Source of the DNA: a virus
Reading direction: 5' to 3' (one strand)
IMG/VR virus record: IMGVR_UViG_3300027749_000346
Location: 1 to 31,692 of that record
Length of the DNA stretch: 31,692 nucleotides
A program made the position numbers and the translations under genes. The notes beneath the pieces are model-generated. The model had not been told where the DNA came from and did not search any database. It saw only the letters and a list, made by a program, of their open reading frames with translations. Positions 1 through 7,836 of this stretch are shown here, one piece after another. Numbering within the stretch: the first letter of the stretch is position 1; every line of letters begins with the position of its first letter.

Positions 1-207
1 AAAAATGGGGGGCCCACTCACCCAATCTCAAAATTTTTTTAAAAACTTTTCCCTATCGATCCCGACAACAACGATTTGCTACTACAATAAATGCATATCA
101 AGACGCATGGGGATTGACTGGTTCATGTGGTTGCCGCTGAAGGGCTTGCGCCACCTCTGGTAATTCCTCACCAGTCCCCAGCCGTGTTGGTATTGCAAAG
201 GATAGAT
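1..207. other. Leader at window edge, no convincing gene
   Basis: The stretch opens with a run of G then C (GGGGGGCCC at 6-15), followed by an A/T tract at about 30-50 and mixed sequence. Two forward frames are open from near the window edge, to stops at 138-140 and 161-163. Neither has a recognisable product, so either could be the tail of an upstream gene or chance. A TTGACT hexamer at 114-119 has no good -10 partner at normal spacing. The position just ahead of the terminase genes is where packaging-initiation sites are often found, but I see nothing specific to one. Confidence 0.4.
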
Positions 208-753
208 ATGAGAGATTGGTTACTGGCTGACCCGCGGCACGATATAGACGATATTGTTCGGCTTGCTGATGAGCAGTATGGCGCTGAGACAGAAGGCATA
301 TTGACCAAAAGCCCTGCTGCTTTGAAGCGTCATGCAACAGTTACTGCCACTGTACAACTGTTTGACAAGAGTAAAGAGTTCTTAGCTGTATGTAGATCCT
401 TTGAAGATCCTGATAGGCCGGATGGAAGTCTTTTGGGTTTTTGTTGGTTTGACCGTGGTGGGTATACGACCTACTCGATTGAAGAGATCTCAAATTCCAA
501 ATTTCATTTTGTTGACCTTTATCTTCCGGTTCGGTTGCGGATTACCTTGATAAATGAGATGATTGACCAACATATCCTGTGGGCTAGTAACTGCGGTGTT
601 CCGGTTATTTGTTCTACGTCTATCAGGATGGAACATAATGCGTTTGTCAAGATCCATGAGAAACGTGGGTTTACTGTCAATGGCTCATATGCTTGGATGA
701 GAACAGAAAAAGGATTGGAATGGCTACGGTCACAAAACTCAAAAGACCAGTAG
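208..753 (+). CDS. GNAT-like acetyltransferase-fold protein
   Basis: This 181-residue protein has a C-terminal half that reads like a GNAT fold: a beta strand and helix near residues 106-125 (starting LPVRLR), a strand VPVICSTSI, then FVKIHEKRGF at 146-155, which resembles the acceptor-side helix and following strand of N-acetyltransferases. The usual Q/RxxGxG/A acetyl-CoA loop is not clear, so it may be a degenerate or structural member. GNAT-like proteins occur in phage late regions, but their role is generally unknown. I chose ATG 208 because AAAGGA lies just upstream; the frame also stays open to a GTG at 127 that has no ribosome site. The 3' end overlaps the next gene by 34 bases. Confidence 0.5.
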   Translation: MRDWLLADPRHDIDDIVRLADEQYGAETEGILTKSPAALKRHATVTATVQLFDKSKEFLAVCRSFEDPDRPDGSLLGFCWFDRGGYTTYSIEEISNSKFHFVDLYLPVRLRITLINEMIDQHILWASNCGVPVICSTSIRMEHNAFVKIHEKRGFTVNGSYAWMRTEKGLEWLRSQNSKDQ

Positions 754-1055
754 GGCGACCCTCTGCTGTCAATAAAGTTACTGAGTATGGTGCGCTGTTT
801 AACCGACTCAACGATGAAAGACTGGAAGCTGGACTACCGGCGCTGAAGACGGCAATGGAAGTTTTGATTGAAGCTATGCAGTCTGATGAACTAGATATTA
901 AGGACAAGGCCAGAATTGCTGACAAACTGGCTCCGTTTGAATCCTCCCGTGCGCCTATTATTTCGATTGAACATGTTCAGAATGTTCAGCGGGATGAAGA
1001 AGAGGATGCTGCTGGCGCTCTTGAAAACTTCATGCAGTCACTCAAAAAGGTTTAA
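720..1055 (+). CDS. Putative terminase small subunit
   Basis: This 111-residue protein is probably the DNA-recognition subunit of the packaging motor. The N terminus is basic and has an AT-hook-like KRPVGRP at about residues 8-14. The middle, around MEVLIEAMQSDELDIKDKAR, followed by IADKLAPFES, resembles the oligomerisation helices of many phage small terminases, where a short acidic turn precedes a helix of the type RxxAAKxLxPYxxP. The tail is acidic and then basic. Position supports this: it lies upstream of TerL among the first genes of the late block. ATG 720 follows AAAAGGA; an upstream ATG at 693 lacks a ribosome site. Family resemblance is from memory only. A DNA-binding accessory protein is the alternative. 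Confidence 0.5.
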   Translation: MATVTKLKRPVGRPSAVNKVTEYGALFNRLNDERLEAGLPALKTAMEVLIEAMQSDELDIKDKARIADKLAPFESSRAPIISIEHVQNVQRDEEEDAAGALENFMQSLKKV

Positions 1056-1058
1056 CAT

Positions 1059-1244
1059 ATGCCACTGAAACACGGTACTTCCAAAAAGACTATGTCTGCC
1101 AACATCAAAACAGAGATGAAAGCTGGCAAGCCTCAAAAGCAAGCAGTTGCCATTGCCTATGCTGAAAAGCGTGAGTCTGGCAAAAAGAAAGAAAAGTCAG
1201 AATCCAAAGCGTCTGAAAAACGCGAAATGAAAGGCAAGAAATGA
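1059..1244 (+). CDS. Small lysine-rich protein (PQKQAVAIA type)
   Basis: This 61-residue, strongly basic protein opens MPLKHGTSKKTMSANIKTE and carries KPQKQAVAIAYAEKR at about residues 24-38, followed by a Lys/Glu/Ser tail. Short phage and bacterial proteins with the pattern MPLKxGxSxKTxSxNI and PQKQAVAIA are common near packaging and head genes, and they resemble the DUF6496 group. Their function is not established. The charge suggests nucleic-acid contact, which is inference. AAAGG precedes the start, and the last codon overlaps the next start as ATGA. Confidence 0.7.
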   Translation: MPLKHGTSKKTMSANIKTEMKAGKPQKQAVAIAYAEKRESGKKKEKSESKASEKREMKGKK

Positions 1245-1528
1245 GTAACTACACTTCCGGCAACAGTGCCCCTACCCAAATGGCTCAAATGCCAAACCGC
1301 AAAGGCAATGTGTCCAAAACCCAGCCTAGCCACAAAGGTGGCGTAACTGCTGTGACCCGTCCTCAAGGTTCGCTGTATCAGCCTGATGGTTCACAAGGCA
1401 AACCATCTGCTGGTGGCAACATTGCAACCCGTGGTCAAAAAGTCATGGTTACCACACATTGTGATTATGATGGTCGCATCAAGAATGACGGCTACATGAA
1501 CTCAGACCGCAACAATTTTTTGAAGTGA
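1241..1528 (+). CDS. Hypothetical Gly/Ser/Asn-rich protein
   Basis: This 95-residue protein is coupled to the gene before it by an ATGA overlap. It is low in hydrophobic residues and rich in Gly, Ser, Asn, Gln and Lys, so most of it is probably disordered. The C-terminal part, VMVTTHCDYDGRIKNDGYMN, has a single Cys and looks more ordered. No signal peptide or membrane segment is present. I do not recognise the family. It sits in a run of three small basic proteins ahead of the terminase. Confidence 0.65.
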   Translation: MSNYTSGNSAPTQMAQMPNRKGNVSKTQPSHKGGVTAVTRPQGSLYQPDGSQGKPSAGGNIATRGQKVMVTTHCDYDGRIKNDGYMNSDRNNFLK

Positions 1529-1535
1529 GGCAACT

Positions 1536-1760
1536 ATGTCAGGCTATGGAAAAGTACTTTCAGGTGGCGCTTCAATGCGTAAGGGTGTTTCTAAAGACAT
1601 CAATGACAAACATAAAAGCCGTGAAGGCGAAATTGCTCGCCGTGATACGGTTGCCAAAGCAGTAAACAACGCCTACAAGGTCAATACTGTTTCCAGCCAA
1701 CACACCAACAATGTGAAAGGTGGCAAGTTCACCAAACCCTCAGTCCCCAGTAAAGTTTGA
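1536..1760 (+). CDS. Hypothetical small basic protein
   Basis: This 74-residue protein is rich in Lys, Ser, Asn and Val. A charged, probably helical centre (DINDKHKSREGEIARRD, then TVAKAVNNAYK) is flanked by Gly/Ser-rich ends. A GAGG site lies a few bases before the ATG, 7 bases after the previous stop. There is no signal peptide, membrane segment or catalytic motif. Its composition matches its two upstream neighbours, suggesting that the three small basic proteins act together or are packaged together; that is inference. Confidence 0.65.
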   Translation: MSGYGKVLSGGASMRKGVSKDINDKHKSREGEIARRDTVAKAVNNAYKVNTVSSQHTNNVKGGKFTKPSVPSKV

Positions 1761-1770
1761 AAGGTAAAGC

Positions 1771-2412
1771 ATGGCAACGTATGACATAGAAGCCCTCAAG
1801 GCTGATCTTCCCACGGCTAAAGATCTTGCACAGTTTGTTTATGACCGAACCCAGTTAGCTCTGGACTTGGTTGGCAAACCCAAAGATGATCAATACATTG
1901 TTGCGAAGAATGCCCTTGAGGGTAAAAAAATTCCGGCTGAATACATTACTCAAGAAAACCCTTACGTTGACAAGCGGGAAACTATTCCTGTTGATGAAAA
2001 ACGTAAACTGCCGCCTCGCAATCCAGATCTGCCTCCTGAAGAAAACCGTGTAAACTTCTTTGGTGCATTCAATATGCCCCACCCACAAGATCCACAAGGC
2101 GACAAGAAAGTTCAGATTAACTTCTGGAAGTACGATAACGAACTGATCACATATCAAATCATGGGGCCGCTAGAACAGATTGCTGTTGGCGAAAAAATCA
2201 ATAAGTACGGTCAGAATGTGCCAGAACGCTATTCTTGGATTGATCCCCGTACCGAAGAAAAAGTATTGCGCCGTCCTGATGGCACATACACACAAGAAGG
2301 CCGTGGACTGTATTTATTTTGCTCTGGCGAAAAAGGCAGTGGCATTTGGCGCATGATCGACAAAGACATTGGTACGACTTCCGCAAAGAACATTACCGAC
2401 CCTTGGGCGTAA
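1771..2412 (+). CDS. Hypothetical protein upstream of terminase
   Basis: This 213-residue soluble protein is mixed in charge and proline-rich in the middle (KLPPRNPDLPPEE near residues 78-90). The N-terminal 50 residues look helical; the C-terminal half, with aromatic-rich pieces such as INFWKYDNELITYQI, looks beta-rich. I see no catalytic or nucleotide-binding motif and do not recognise the family. AAAGG precedes the ATG. The stop codon TAA is directly abutted by the next ATG, so the downstream gene is probably translationally coupled. Confidence 0.75.
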   Translation: MATYDIEALKADLPTAKDLAQFVYDRTQLALDLVGKPKDDQYIVAKNALEGKKIPAEYITQENPYVDKRETIPVDEKRKLPPRNPDLPPEENRVNFFGAFNMPHPQDPQGDKKVQINFWKYDNELITYQIMGPLEQIAVGEKINKYGQNVPERYSWIDPRTEEKVLRRPDGTYTQEGRGLYLFCSGEKGSGIWRMIDKDIGTTSAKNITDPWA

Positions 2413-2601
2413 ATGGAAGATTATTCCCTAGTCTTCAGAGATCGGCTTGCAAGTCAGGCTGAAGTGTGTGCAAGGAAAGCCTTGGAGATGCTTCAGAAAG
2501 ATTTGCAAACCAACCACAAACTTAATCCTGAAGACATTTTTCACCTTGCCTCTGCCGCTGAAATTCTTTTAGAAATTCGGGACAAGTATGGCAAAAAGTG
2601 A
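2413..2601 (+). CDS. Small helical protein coupled to TerL
   Basis: This 62-residue protein is predicted almost entirely helical (RLASQAEVCARKALEMLQKD, then LNPEDIFHLASAAEILLEIRDKYG). It starts directly after the preceding stop and overlaps the TerL start by 14 bases, so it is tightly coupled to the packaging ATPase. That position is typical of small terminase subunits, and this is the alternative TerS candidate to the gene at 720-1055. It is shorter than usual for TerS and lacks an obvious DNA-binding segment, so I leave it unnamed. Confidence 0.65.
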   Translation: MEDYSLVFRDRLASQAEVCARKALEMLQKDLQTNHKLNPEDIFHLASAAEILLEIRDKYGKK

Positions 2602-4180
2602 AGCCAGTAATTACATCCTTCCGCTTTACAAAGATCGGGCGCTGAAACATCTGGTAAAACTTGCTGGCGGCAAAAAACACGCCAAATCCCTTGATGCAGA
2701 TCAACTCAGAGCAATGATGATTGCCAGAGACAAGATTGCTGAAGACATGCAGTTCAATGCCATCAAGTGGTTTCGGCCTTTCCCCTATCAACTTACTTTT
2801 TTCAAAACCGGCAAAGACTTTACCCGCCGTGGCATGATTGCTGCCAACCGTTCTGGCAAAACTGTTGCGTCAGCTTTTGAAGTGGCTTATCACCTGACCG
2901 GCATGTATCCAGATTGGTGGGACGGCAAGCGGTGGGACAAGCCCATCATTGCTATGGCAACGGGTGAATCTTGGGAACAAGTTGCAAAAACGCTACAGTC
3001 CAAAATTCTTGGTTGTGACGACATTAAGCAGTCCTACAAGCTGGGGTCTGGTTCAATTCCACGGGAGCAAATAGATGTTAAATCCATTCGAGCGGATGGT
3101 CAGAATGTCCTTGCCATCGAAATCTGGCACACCAGCGGAGGAAAGTCCAAACTCTATTTCTCCAACTACACCCAACAAGTTCGACACCTTCAGGGCTTTG
3201 AACTTGACCTCGTCCTTCTTGACGAACAACCGCCAGACGAAATTTTCTCGGAGCTTGTTGTGCGAACAGCATCTAGAGAAGGACAAGTCATCTGTTCTTT
3301 CACCCCCCTCAAAGGACTCTCAGGGTTAGTCCGTAAATTTTGGGACAACATTGATGGCTACTGCCATGTGAGAGTTACTTGGGATGATGTCCCTTATGTA
3401 AATGAATGGGGCGAAGACTTCTTTTCCAAGAAAGAACGCGAACAGTTAGAGCGAGACTTTATGCCTTGGGAGCGGGATTGCCGAATGAAAGGCATACCGC
3501 TTGTTGGCAAAGGTGTTGTATTTCCAATATTGGATTGGCCTATTTATAAGGCAGTTGATCTTGATTTGCAAAACAATCCCAAGCTGGAACGCTTGATCAG
3601 TTTTGACTTAGGAATCAAAAATGACCCGACAGTTATCTCGTTCTTTTTTAGAGATCCGGTCGAAGAGATTATTTATCTCCATCGCCAAATCACAATTCCC
3701 ACAGGCGAAACTCCAGATGAGTATGTTCATTACTTACTCGACAGGCAATCCCGTGATGTTCCGATTGCGCTTCCACACGATGCGGGTTTGGCTGGCAGGT
3801 ATACCCTCACAGAACAGTCTGTGCGGGAAGTATTCGAGGATTCCTATGGGCTTAATTGCATCTCGGGCGCGATCCTTAATCCGGCAAACGATCAAGGTAA
3901 AGTAACCAACCACAAAGCATACGGCATCAATATAATGCGAATGGGTATGGAGCGTGGGACTTTCCGAATTAATGAGTCTTGCATAGCATTTTTGGATGAA
4001 TGTAGAAATTACGCCATTGACGATGCGGGAAGATTTTCTGATCCAGACGATCACATTGACTCAGCCAGAATTGGCATTCTTGCTTTGATTCAGGGTCACG
4101 GTGAAAGTCAGGTCAGCCGATCAAATTCATTTGCTTTTCGCCGCCCAGTTGCCATTGAAGGCAAGGTTCAGCGAATTTAA
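2588..4180 (+). CDS. terL: Terminase large subunit
   Basis: This 530-residue motor pumps DNA into the prohead and cuts the concatemer. The ATPase half shows a Walker A AANRSGKT at residues 85-92, Walker B LVLLDE at 208-213 with the catalytic Glu 213, and a coupling motif CSFTP at 236-240. The nuclease half has the RNase H-like pattern of acidic residues: D340 in LISFDLGIKNDPT, D398 in ALPHDAG and the DPDDHIDSAR cluster at 485-494. Length and motif order match intact TerL proteins of podoviruses and related phages. It starts within the end of the preceding small gene, and the portal follows 9 bases after its stop. Confidence 0.95.
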   Translation: MAKSEASNYILPLYKDRALKHLVKLAGGKKHAKSLDADQLRAMMIARDKIAEDMQFNAIKWFRPFPYQLTFFKTGKDFTRRGMIAANRSGKTVASAFEVAYHLTGMYPDWWDGKRWDKPIIAMATGESWEQVAKTLQSKILGCDDIKQSYKLGSGSIPREQIDVKSIRADGQNVLAIEIWHTSGGKSKLYFSNYTQQVRHLQGFELDLVLLDEQPPDEIFSELVVRTASREGQVICSFTPLKGLSGLVRKFWDNIDGYCHVRVTWDDVPYVNEWGEDFFSKKEREQLERDFMPWERDCRMKGIPLVGKGVVFPILDWPIYKAVDLDLQNNPKLERLISFDLGIKNDPTVISFFFRDPVEEIIYLHRQITIPTGETPDEYVHYLLDRQSRDVPIALPHDAGLAGRYTLTEQSVREVFEDSYGLNCISGAILNPANDQGKVTNHKAYGINIMRMGMERGTFRINESCIAFLDECRNYAIDDAGRFSDPDDHIDSARIGILALIQGHGESQVSRSNSFAFRRPVAIEGKVQRI

Positions 4181-4189
4181 GGAACAAAA

Positions 4190-6355
4190 ATGTTAGACAA
4201 ACAAAACGTAATCGTTGAAGGCATTGAAAGTCCATCAGGTAATAAAGATCTGATCAACAAAGTTGCCCATGAAATTTACGTCAAGATGGTTGATTACCTT
4301 CGATTGACGCAATCTAAAAACACTTACAACAGGTTCAGCGATTACCATTATCTGAACATACCCATATCTAATTCAACCGAACCCATTCGGGGTATTGATT
4401 ACATTCACCCTGTGGTAGCGCCTGGCGTTGATTACGCCACCGCCATCATTACCAAATGTTTGATGCCAAACGGCAAAGTCAACTTTGAGTTTGAACGGTT
4501 TACTGAATTGGATTCTGTGCAATCCAACCAAGCTACCGAAATGGTCAAGTACATGATCAATTCAAAAAATGATGCTTATCAGGTCATTCGAGACTGGGCG
4601 CAAGATGCGTGTTTGCACAAAAACGGCATTGTCATGGTTTCCCCTAATCGCCGTCCAATTACCCAATACAAAGAAGTTGAAGGCACACGAGATCAATTGC
4701 GGTCTTTTGAGATCATGGCTGGTGAAAAAGGGTTGACTTCAAAACGTCAAAACATGCGAAAGATTGATGTCGATTTGCAAGGAGCCATGCAAGAAACAAT
4801 GGCTGCGGCGCAACAAGGCGAAGAACCTAATCCATCTGATATTGGCGACACTCTCAACAGCAACGTCATTTATCGCGCCCAATACAAATTGACCGGCTAT
4901 CAAACTGAAGTCAAAATTAAGCACGTTGCTCAACATTACTTTGTTTGCAACCCCACCATTTCCACCATTCAAGAGCAGGATTTCTGTGGTTTTTATGACC
5001 CCATGACAATCCATGAGGCTAAAGAACAATTCCCGTACATTGATCTGGAAAAATTTGCCGACCACGCAGCTTACGGTCCTGCCGGTGCTTACCAAGCTGG
5101 CGCATTGGAAAACGATTTGGCGCTTCACGCCCGTGATTCCACACCCGTACCAGGCCAAGGCGTAATCGCCTCCCAAGGCGCTGACCGCTACAGCCGCGTA
5201 GTGATGCTCACTACAGCATGGATTCGTAGGGACATTGACAATGACGGTCAAGAAGAACTGATTGAATGCTGTTTTTCTGGCAGCTATGTGATCTATGCCA
5301 AGGAAGTTGAATTCATTCCTTTGGCAAACATGTGCCCCAAACCAATTGTTGGCAACTTCTTTGGTTACAGCCTTGCTGAACGCCTTGTCCCCATGCAGGA
5401 ATACGCAACCGCTATCGCCCGTGCCGAAATGGCATTTGCCATGCAGTCGTCAACCCCAAGAATTGGTGTTAATCCTGAGTTTGTAGATGCCGAAGAAATC
5501 CAACGTGGCGTGTCTGCCATGTTTATTCTTGACCGCAAGTTTGACCCAGCCAAGCACGTATATGAGTTTGAAGCCATGCAAGGTAACTTGGCTTATGTCC
5601 AGTCTGCCATGCAGCGGTTTGATGCCGACAAGATGGCGATGATTGGCATGACCAGCCCCAACGATGTGTTGAATCCTGAAGTCATGAAAGACGGCAACAG
5701 CGGGTACAAGCTCCAATTGGCTATGGGTCCAAACCAATTGATCCAAGATGAAATGGTTAAGAATTGCGCCATTGGTTTGCGTGACATGATTTATCTGGTC
5801 TGGAAAACCCTTATCCAATACGAAGACGATTACAACATTCAACAATTAGCTGGCGTAGTGTCAAACGGTAAACCATTTATGGATGCGTTGTCCATGAAGA
5901 ACTTTGAATTTATTGACCGTAAATTGATCAACATTGACTTGGCCTTGGGTTTCTTGTCTGAAGAAAACCGCCTTACTCGCCAACAGTTGATTGTTCAATG
6001 CCAGACTGCGTTTGCCCAAGCCATGATGCAGCTTGATCCAAACGTGCCCGAACTGTTTGCAAAAGTGCGCCGTCCTTACGAAGACACATTGCGTGTTTTG
6101 AACGTCAAAGACGTAGACGCATATTTGCCAACAATAGAAGAAGCAGCCAAGATTTCCCAAGCCAAAGCCCAGCAAGGCCCAAGCATGGATGAACAGGAAA
6201 AACAATCAAAGATGGAATTGAATAAAGCCAGCGGAGCAGAAAAAATGGCAAATGTTGATTTGATCAAAATGAAAACTCAAGAAATTCCAATAAGTTTGGG
6301 ATTTGAAGCTCAAGCGGCAAAAGAACACAAATTGAATGCGGTGGAAGTAAATTAA
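4190..6355 (+). CDS. Portal protein (P22-like size)
   Basis: This 721-residue protein should form the dodecameric ring at the capsid vertex through which DNA passes. Its length is close to P22 gp1 (725 residues). It carries portal-like segments: an N-terminal helical and wing region, TAWIRRDIDNDGQEELIEC followed by a strand pair, the FGYSLAERLVPMQ segment near residue 391 that precedes the long stem helices, and a charged C-terminal tail that is probably a helical barrel. AAGGA lies before the ATG, and the gene directly follows TerL, the usual order. No truncation or frameshift is visible. Confidence 0.88.
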   Translation: MLDKQNVIVEGIESPSGNKDLINKVAHEIYVKMVDYLRLTQSKNTYNRFSDYHYLNIPISNSTEPIRGIDYIHPVVAPGVDYATAIITKCLMPNGKVNFEFERFTELDSVQSNQATEMVKYMINSKNDAYQVIRDWAQDACLHKNGIVMVSPNRRPITQYKEVEGTRDQLRSFEIMAGEKGLTSKRQNMRKIDVDLQGAMQETMAAAQQGEEPNPSDIGDTLNSNVIYRAQYKLTGYQTEVKIKHVAQHYFVCNPTISTIQEQDFCGFYDPMTIHEAKEQFPYIDLEKFADHAAYGPAGAYQAGALENDLALHARDSTPVPGQGVIASQGADRYSRVVMLTTAWIRRDIDNDGQEELIECCFSGSYVIYAKEVEFIPLANMCPKPIVGNFFGYSLAERLVPMQEYATAIARAEMAFAMQSSTPRIGVNPEFVDAEEIQRGVSAMFILDRKFDPAKHVYEFEAMQGNLAYVQSAMQRFDADKMAMIGMTSPNDVLNPEVMKDGNSGYKLQLAMGPNQLIQDEMVKNCAIGLRDMIYLVWKTLIQYEDDYNIQQLAGVVSNGKPFMDALSMKNFEFIDRKLINIDLALGFLSEENRLTRQQLIVQCQTAFAQAMMQLDPNVPELFAKVRRPYEDTLRVLNVKDVDAYLPTIEEAAKISQAKAQQGPSMDEQEKQSKMELNKASGAEKMANVDLIKMKTQEIPISLGFEAQAAKEHKLNAVEVN

Positions 6356-6364
6356 AGGAAAACA

Positions 6365-6694
6365 ATGAAAAGCATGGTATTGAAAATCAGGGAGGCATTT
6401 AACCGCCGAACTAGAGTCCAACACACATACAAGGAGGCAAGTCCAGAACAACGAACACTTGTTTTACAAAATGGAGAATGCGCCAGCCGCCTTCTTTTGA
6501 ATGAAGATTTTGCATTGATGTTTAACCTGTACAGGTTTAACTTGTTGGAGCGTTTGGAAGATGTAACTACAGACGCTGATCGAATTAGCAACGCACATTT
6601 TGTTGCTGGGGTTCGGGATTTTCTTGGCTTTGTCGAAAAGCAAGAACTTCTCGGAAAGGTGGCCCGTAAAAAGGCTGAAACTTTAGAGAAATAA
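6365..6694 (+). CDS. Small helical protein after portal
   Basis: This 109-residue protein is mostly helical and has no membrane segment. The core, with LLLNEDFALMFNLYRFNLL then a charged helix through FVAGVRDFLGFVEKQ, resembles short proteins often encoded between portal and scaffold, in which a helix pair is followed by a polar linker. These have no settled function; a scaffold helper or head-completion role is possible but unproven. AAAGGA stands before the ATG, and the scaffold gene starts 9 bases after the stop. Confidence 0.7.
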   Translation: MKSMVLKIREAFNRRTRVQHTYKEASPEQRTLVLQNGECASRLLLNEDFALMFNLYRFNLLERLEDVTTDADRISNAHFVAGVRDFLGFVEKQELLGKVARKKAETLEK

Positions 6695-6703
6695 GGGTAA
6701 GAT

Positions 6704-7819
6704 ATGTCAGACGTAATCGCACAAGCGACCGCCACTGAGCAAACTGGTAGCGTACCAACTGCCGACTCCATAGCTGCGATGATTGCCGCCAACAGGCGTA
6801 ACACACCGCAATTAGATGGAAGTCAGCCGCCACCAGCAGGTACAACTGGAAATGGTCCAGCACCTGAGGCGGCTCCTGAAGAGGAAGCCGAACCTGAAGT
6901 AAGCAATGCATCGACTGATGAGCCGACAGAGCCAGAAGAAGAAGCTGAATCCTCCGATGGAGTAAATGAAGCTGTTAACTTTTTGGAATTTGCGGAGCAG
7001 AATCCTAATGTAGTATTAAAGATTCCAAATAAAGACGCAGAAAACGGCTTTGTGGAACTTACTGCATCAAAGGCGGCTGCTATTCTTGGTCAAGGCAGCG
7101 CTATACATGAAAATGCACGCAAACTTAAAGCTGAAAAAGCAGAGTTTGAGGAGTTTCAAGGCAAGCGAAAGAGTGAACTCGATGGTTTACAGATTGGATT
7201 GGAATTAACGATTGTTCCGCAGCTACAAGGTGCGGCAGATGAGTTAATTACTCTTCAAGGGTATAACCAAAGATGGGAACAAATCAGAGATCAGGCTACG
7301 GACGAAATTGAACGTAGTAAGGCTGAAGCGGCTATCCGCCAAAACGCCAAACTGATTGAAGACAAGGCCAATTTCATTCGATCTAACAGGCCAAAGGTTG
7401 AGCAGTTTTTCCAAGCTCGGTCGCAGATGGTTCAAGAACAACTTGAACAAGCTCGACAAAGCTTCAAGGACAAGGATCTGGCAAACAAAGCCACATTCAC
7501 GGAATTGAGAGAAAAACTGGAAAAGGATTGGGCAGGTGCAAAGGGTTCATTTGTCCCTGGTGTTCCAAACATTGATTTGGTATCCAGCGATGAATACATT
7601 CTTGGATTAATTCGGGACGGAATGAAGTTTCGAGAAGGTCCAATAGTGAAAAATGCAGGTGGTTCATTGGCAGCGTCCAACAAGCTTACTGCAAGATCCA
7701 AAACATCGCCGACACCTGCAACCACACAACTCCAAGAACGAGCCAACAAAGGCGATAAAGTTGCTGCACGGGATCTTCTGGCAACAATGTTGGCGGCAAA
7801 CAAAACACGCCGCCGTTAA
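6704..7819 (+). CDS. Scaffolding protein
   Basis: This 371-residue protein is named from position and composition. It lies directly upstream of the major capsid gene. Residues 1-90 are low-complexity and very acidic, with runs such as EEEAEPE and EPEEEAESS. Residues 140-285 are highly charged and should form long helices or coiled coil. The C terminus is basic (ARDLLATMLAANKTRRR), as expected for the capsid-binding end of a scaffold. AAGGG precedes the ATG. No protease motif is fused to it, and no separate prohead protease gene is visible nearby. Confidence 0.8.
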   Translation: MSDVIAQATATEQTGSVPTADSIAAMIAANRRNTPQLDGSQPPPAGTTGNGPAPEAAPEEEAEPEVSNASTDEPTEPEEEAESSDGVNEAVNFLEFAEQNPNVVLKIPNKDAENGFVELTASKAAAILGQGSAIHENARKLKAEKAEFEEFQGKRKSELDGLQIGLELTIVPQLQGAADELITLQGYNQRWEQIRDQATDEIERSKAEAAIRQNAKLIEDKANFIRSNRPKVEQFFQARSQMVQEQLEQARQSFKDKDLANKATFTELREKLEKDWAGAKGSFVPGVPNIDLVSSDEYILGLIRDGMKFREGPIVKNAGGSLAASNKLTARSKTSPTPATTQLQERANKGDKVAARDLLATMLAANKTRRR

Positions 7820-7824
7820 TCTTC

Positions 7825-7830
7825 AAGGAG
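7825..7830 (+). promoter_or_regulatory. Strong ribosome binding site of major capsid gene
   Basis: AAGGAG stands 6 bases before the ATG at 7837. It is one of the best matches to the Shine-Dalgarno consensus in the window, in line with the high expression needed for a major capsid protein. Confidence 0.8.
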
Positions 7831-7836
7831 TTTTAA

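Noticed and set aside
114-142. TTGACT hexamer as a promoter ahead of the first gene
   Set aside because: No acceptable -10 hexamer at 16-18 bases.
1-163. Two open forward frames from the window edge (stops at 138-140 and 161-163), one with an ATG at 5
   Set aside because: Both are short, overlap each other, and lack a recognisable product or ribosome site; at most one could be the end of an upstream gene.
4739-5251. 170-codon reverse-strand open frame inside the portal gene
   Set aside because: It lies wholly within a well-supported gene and has no ribosome site or recognisable motif.
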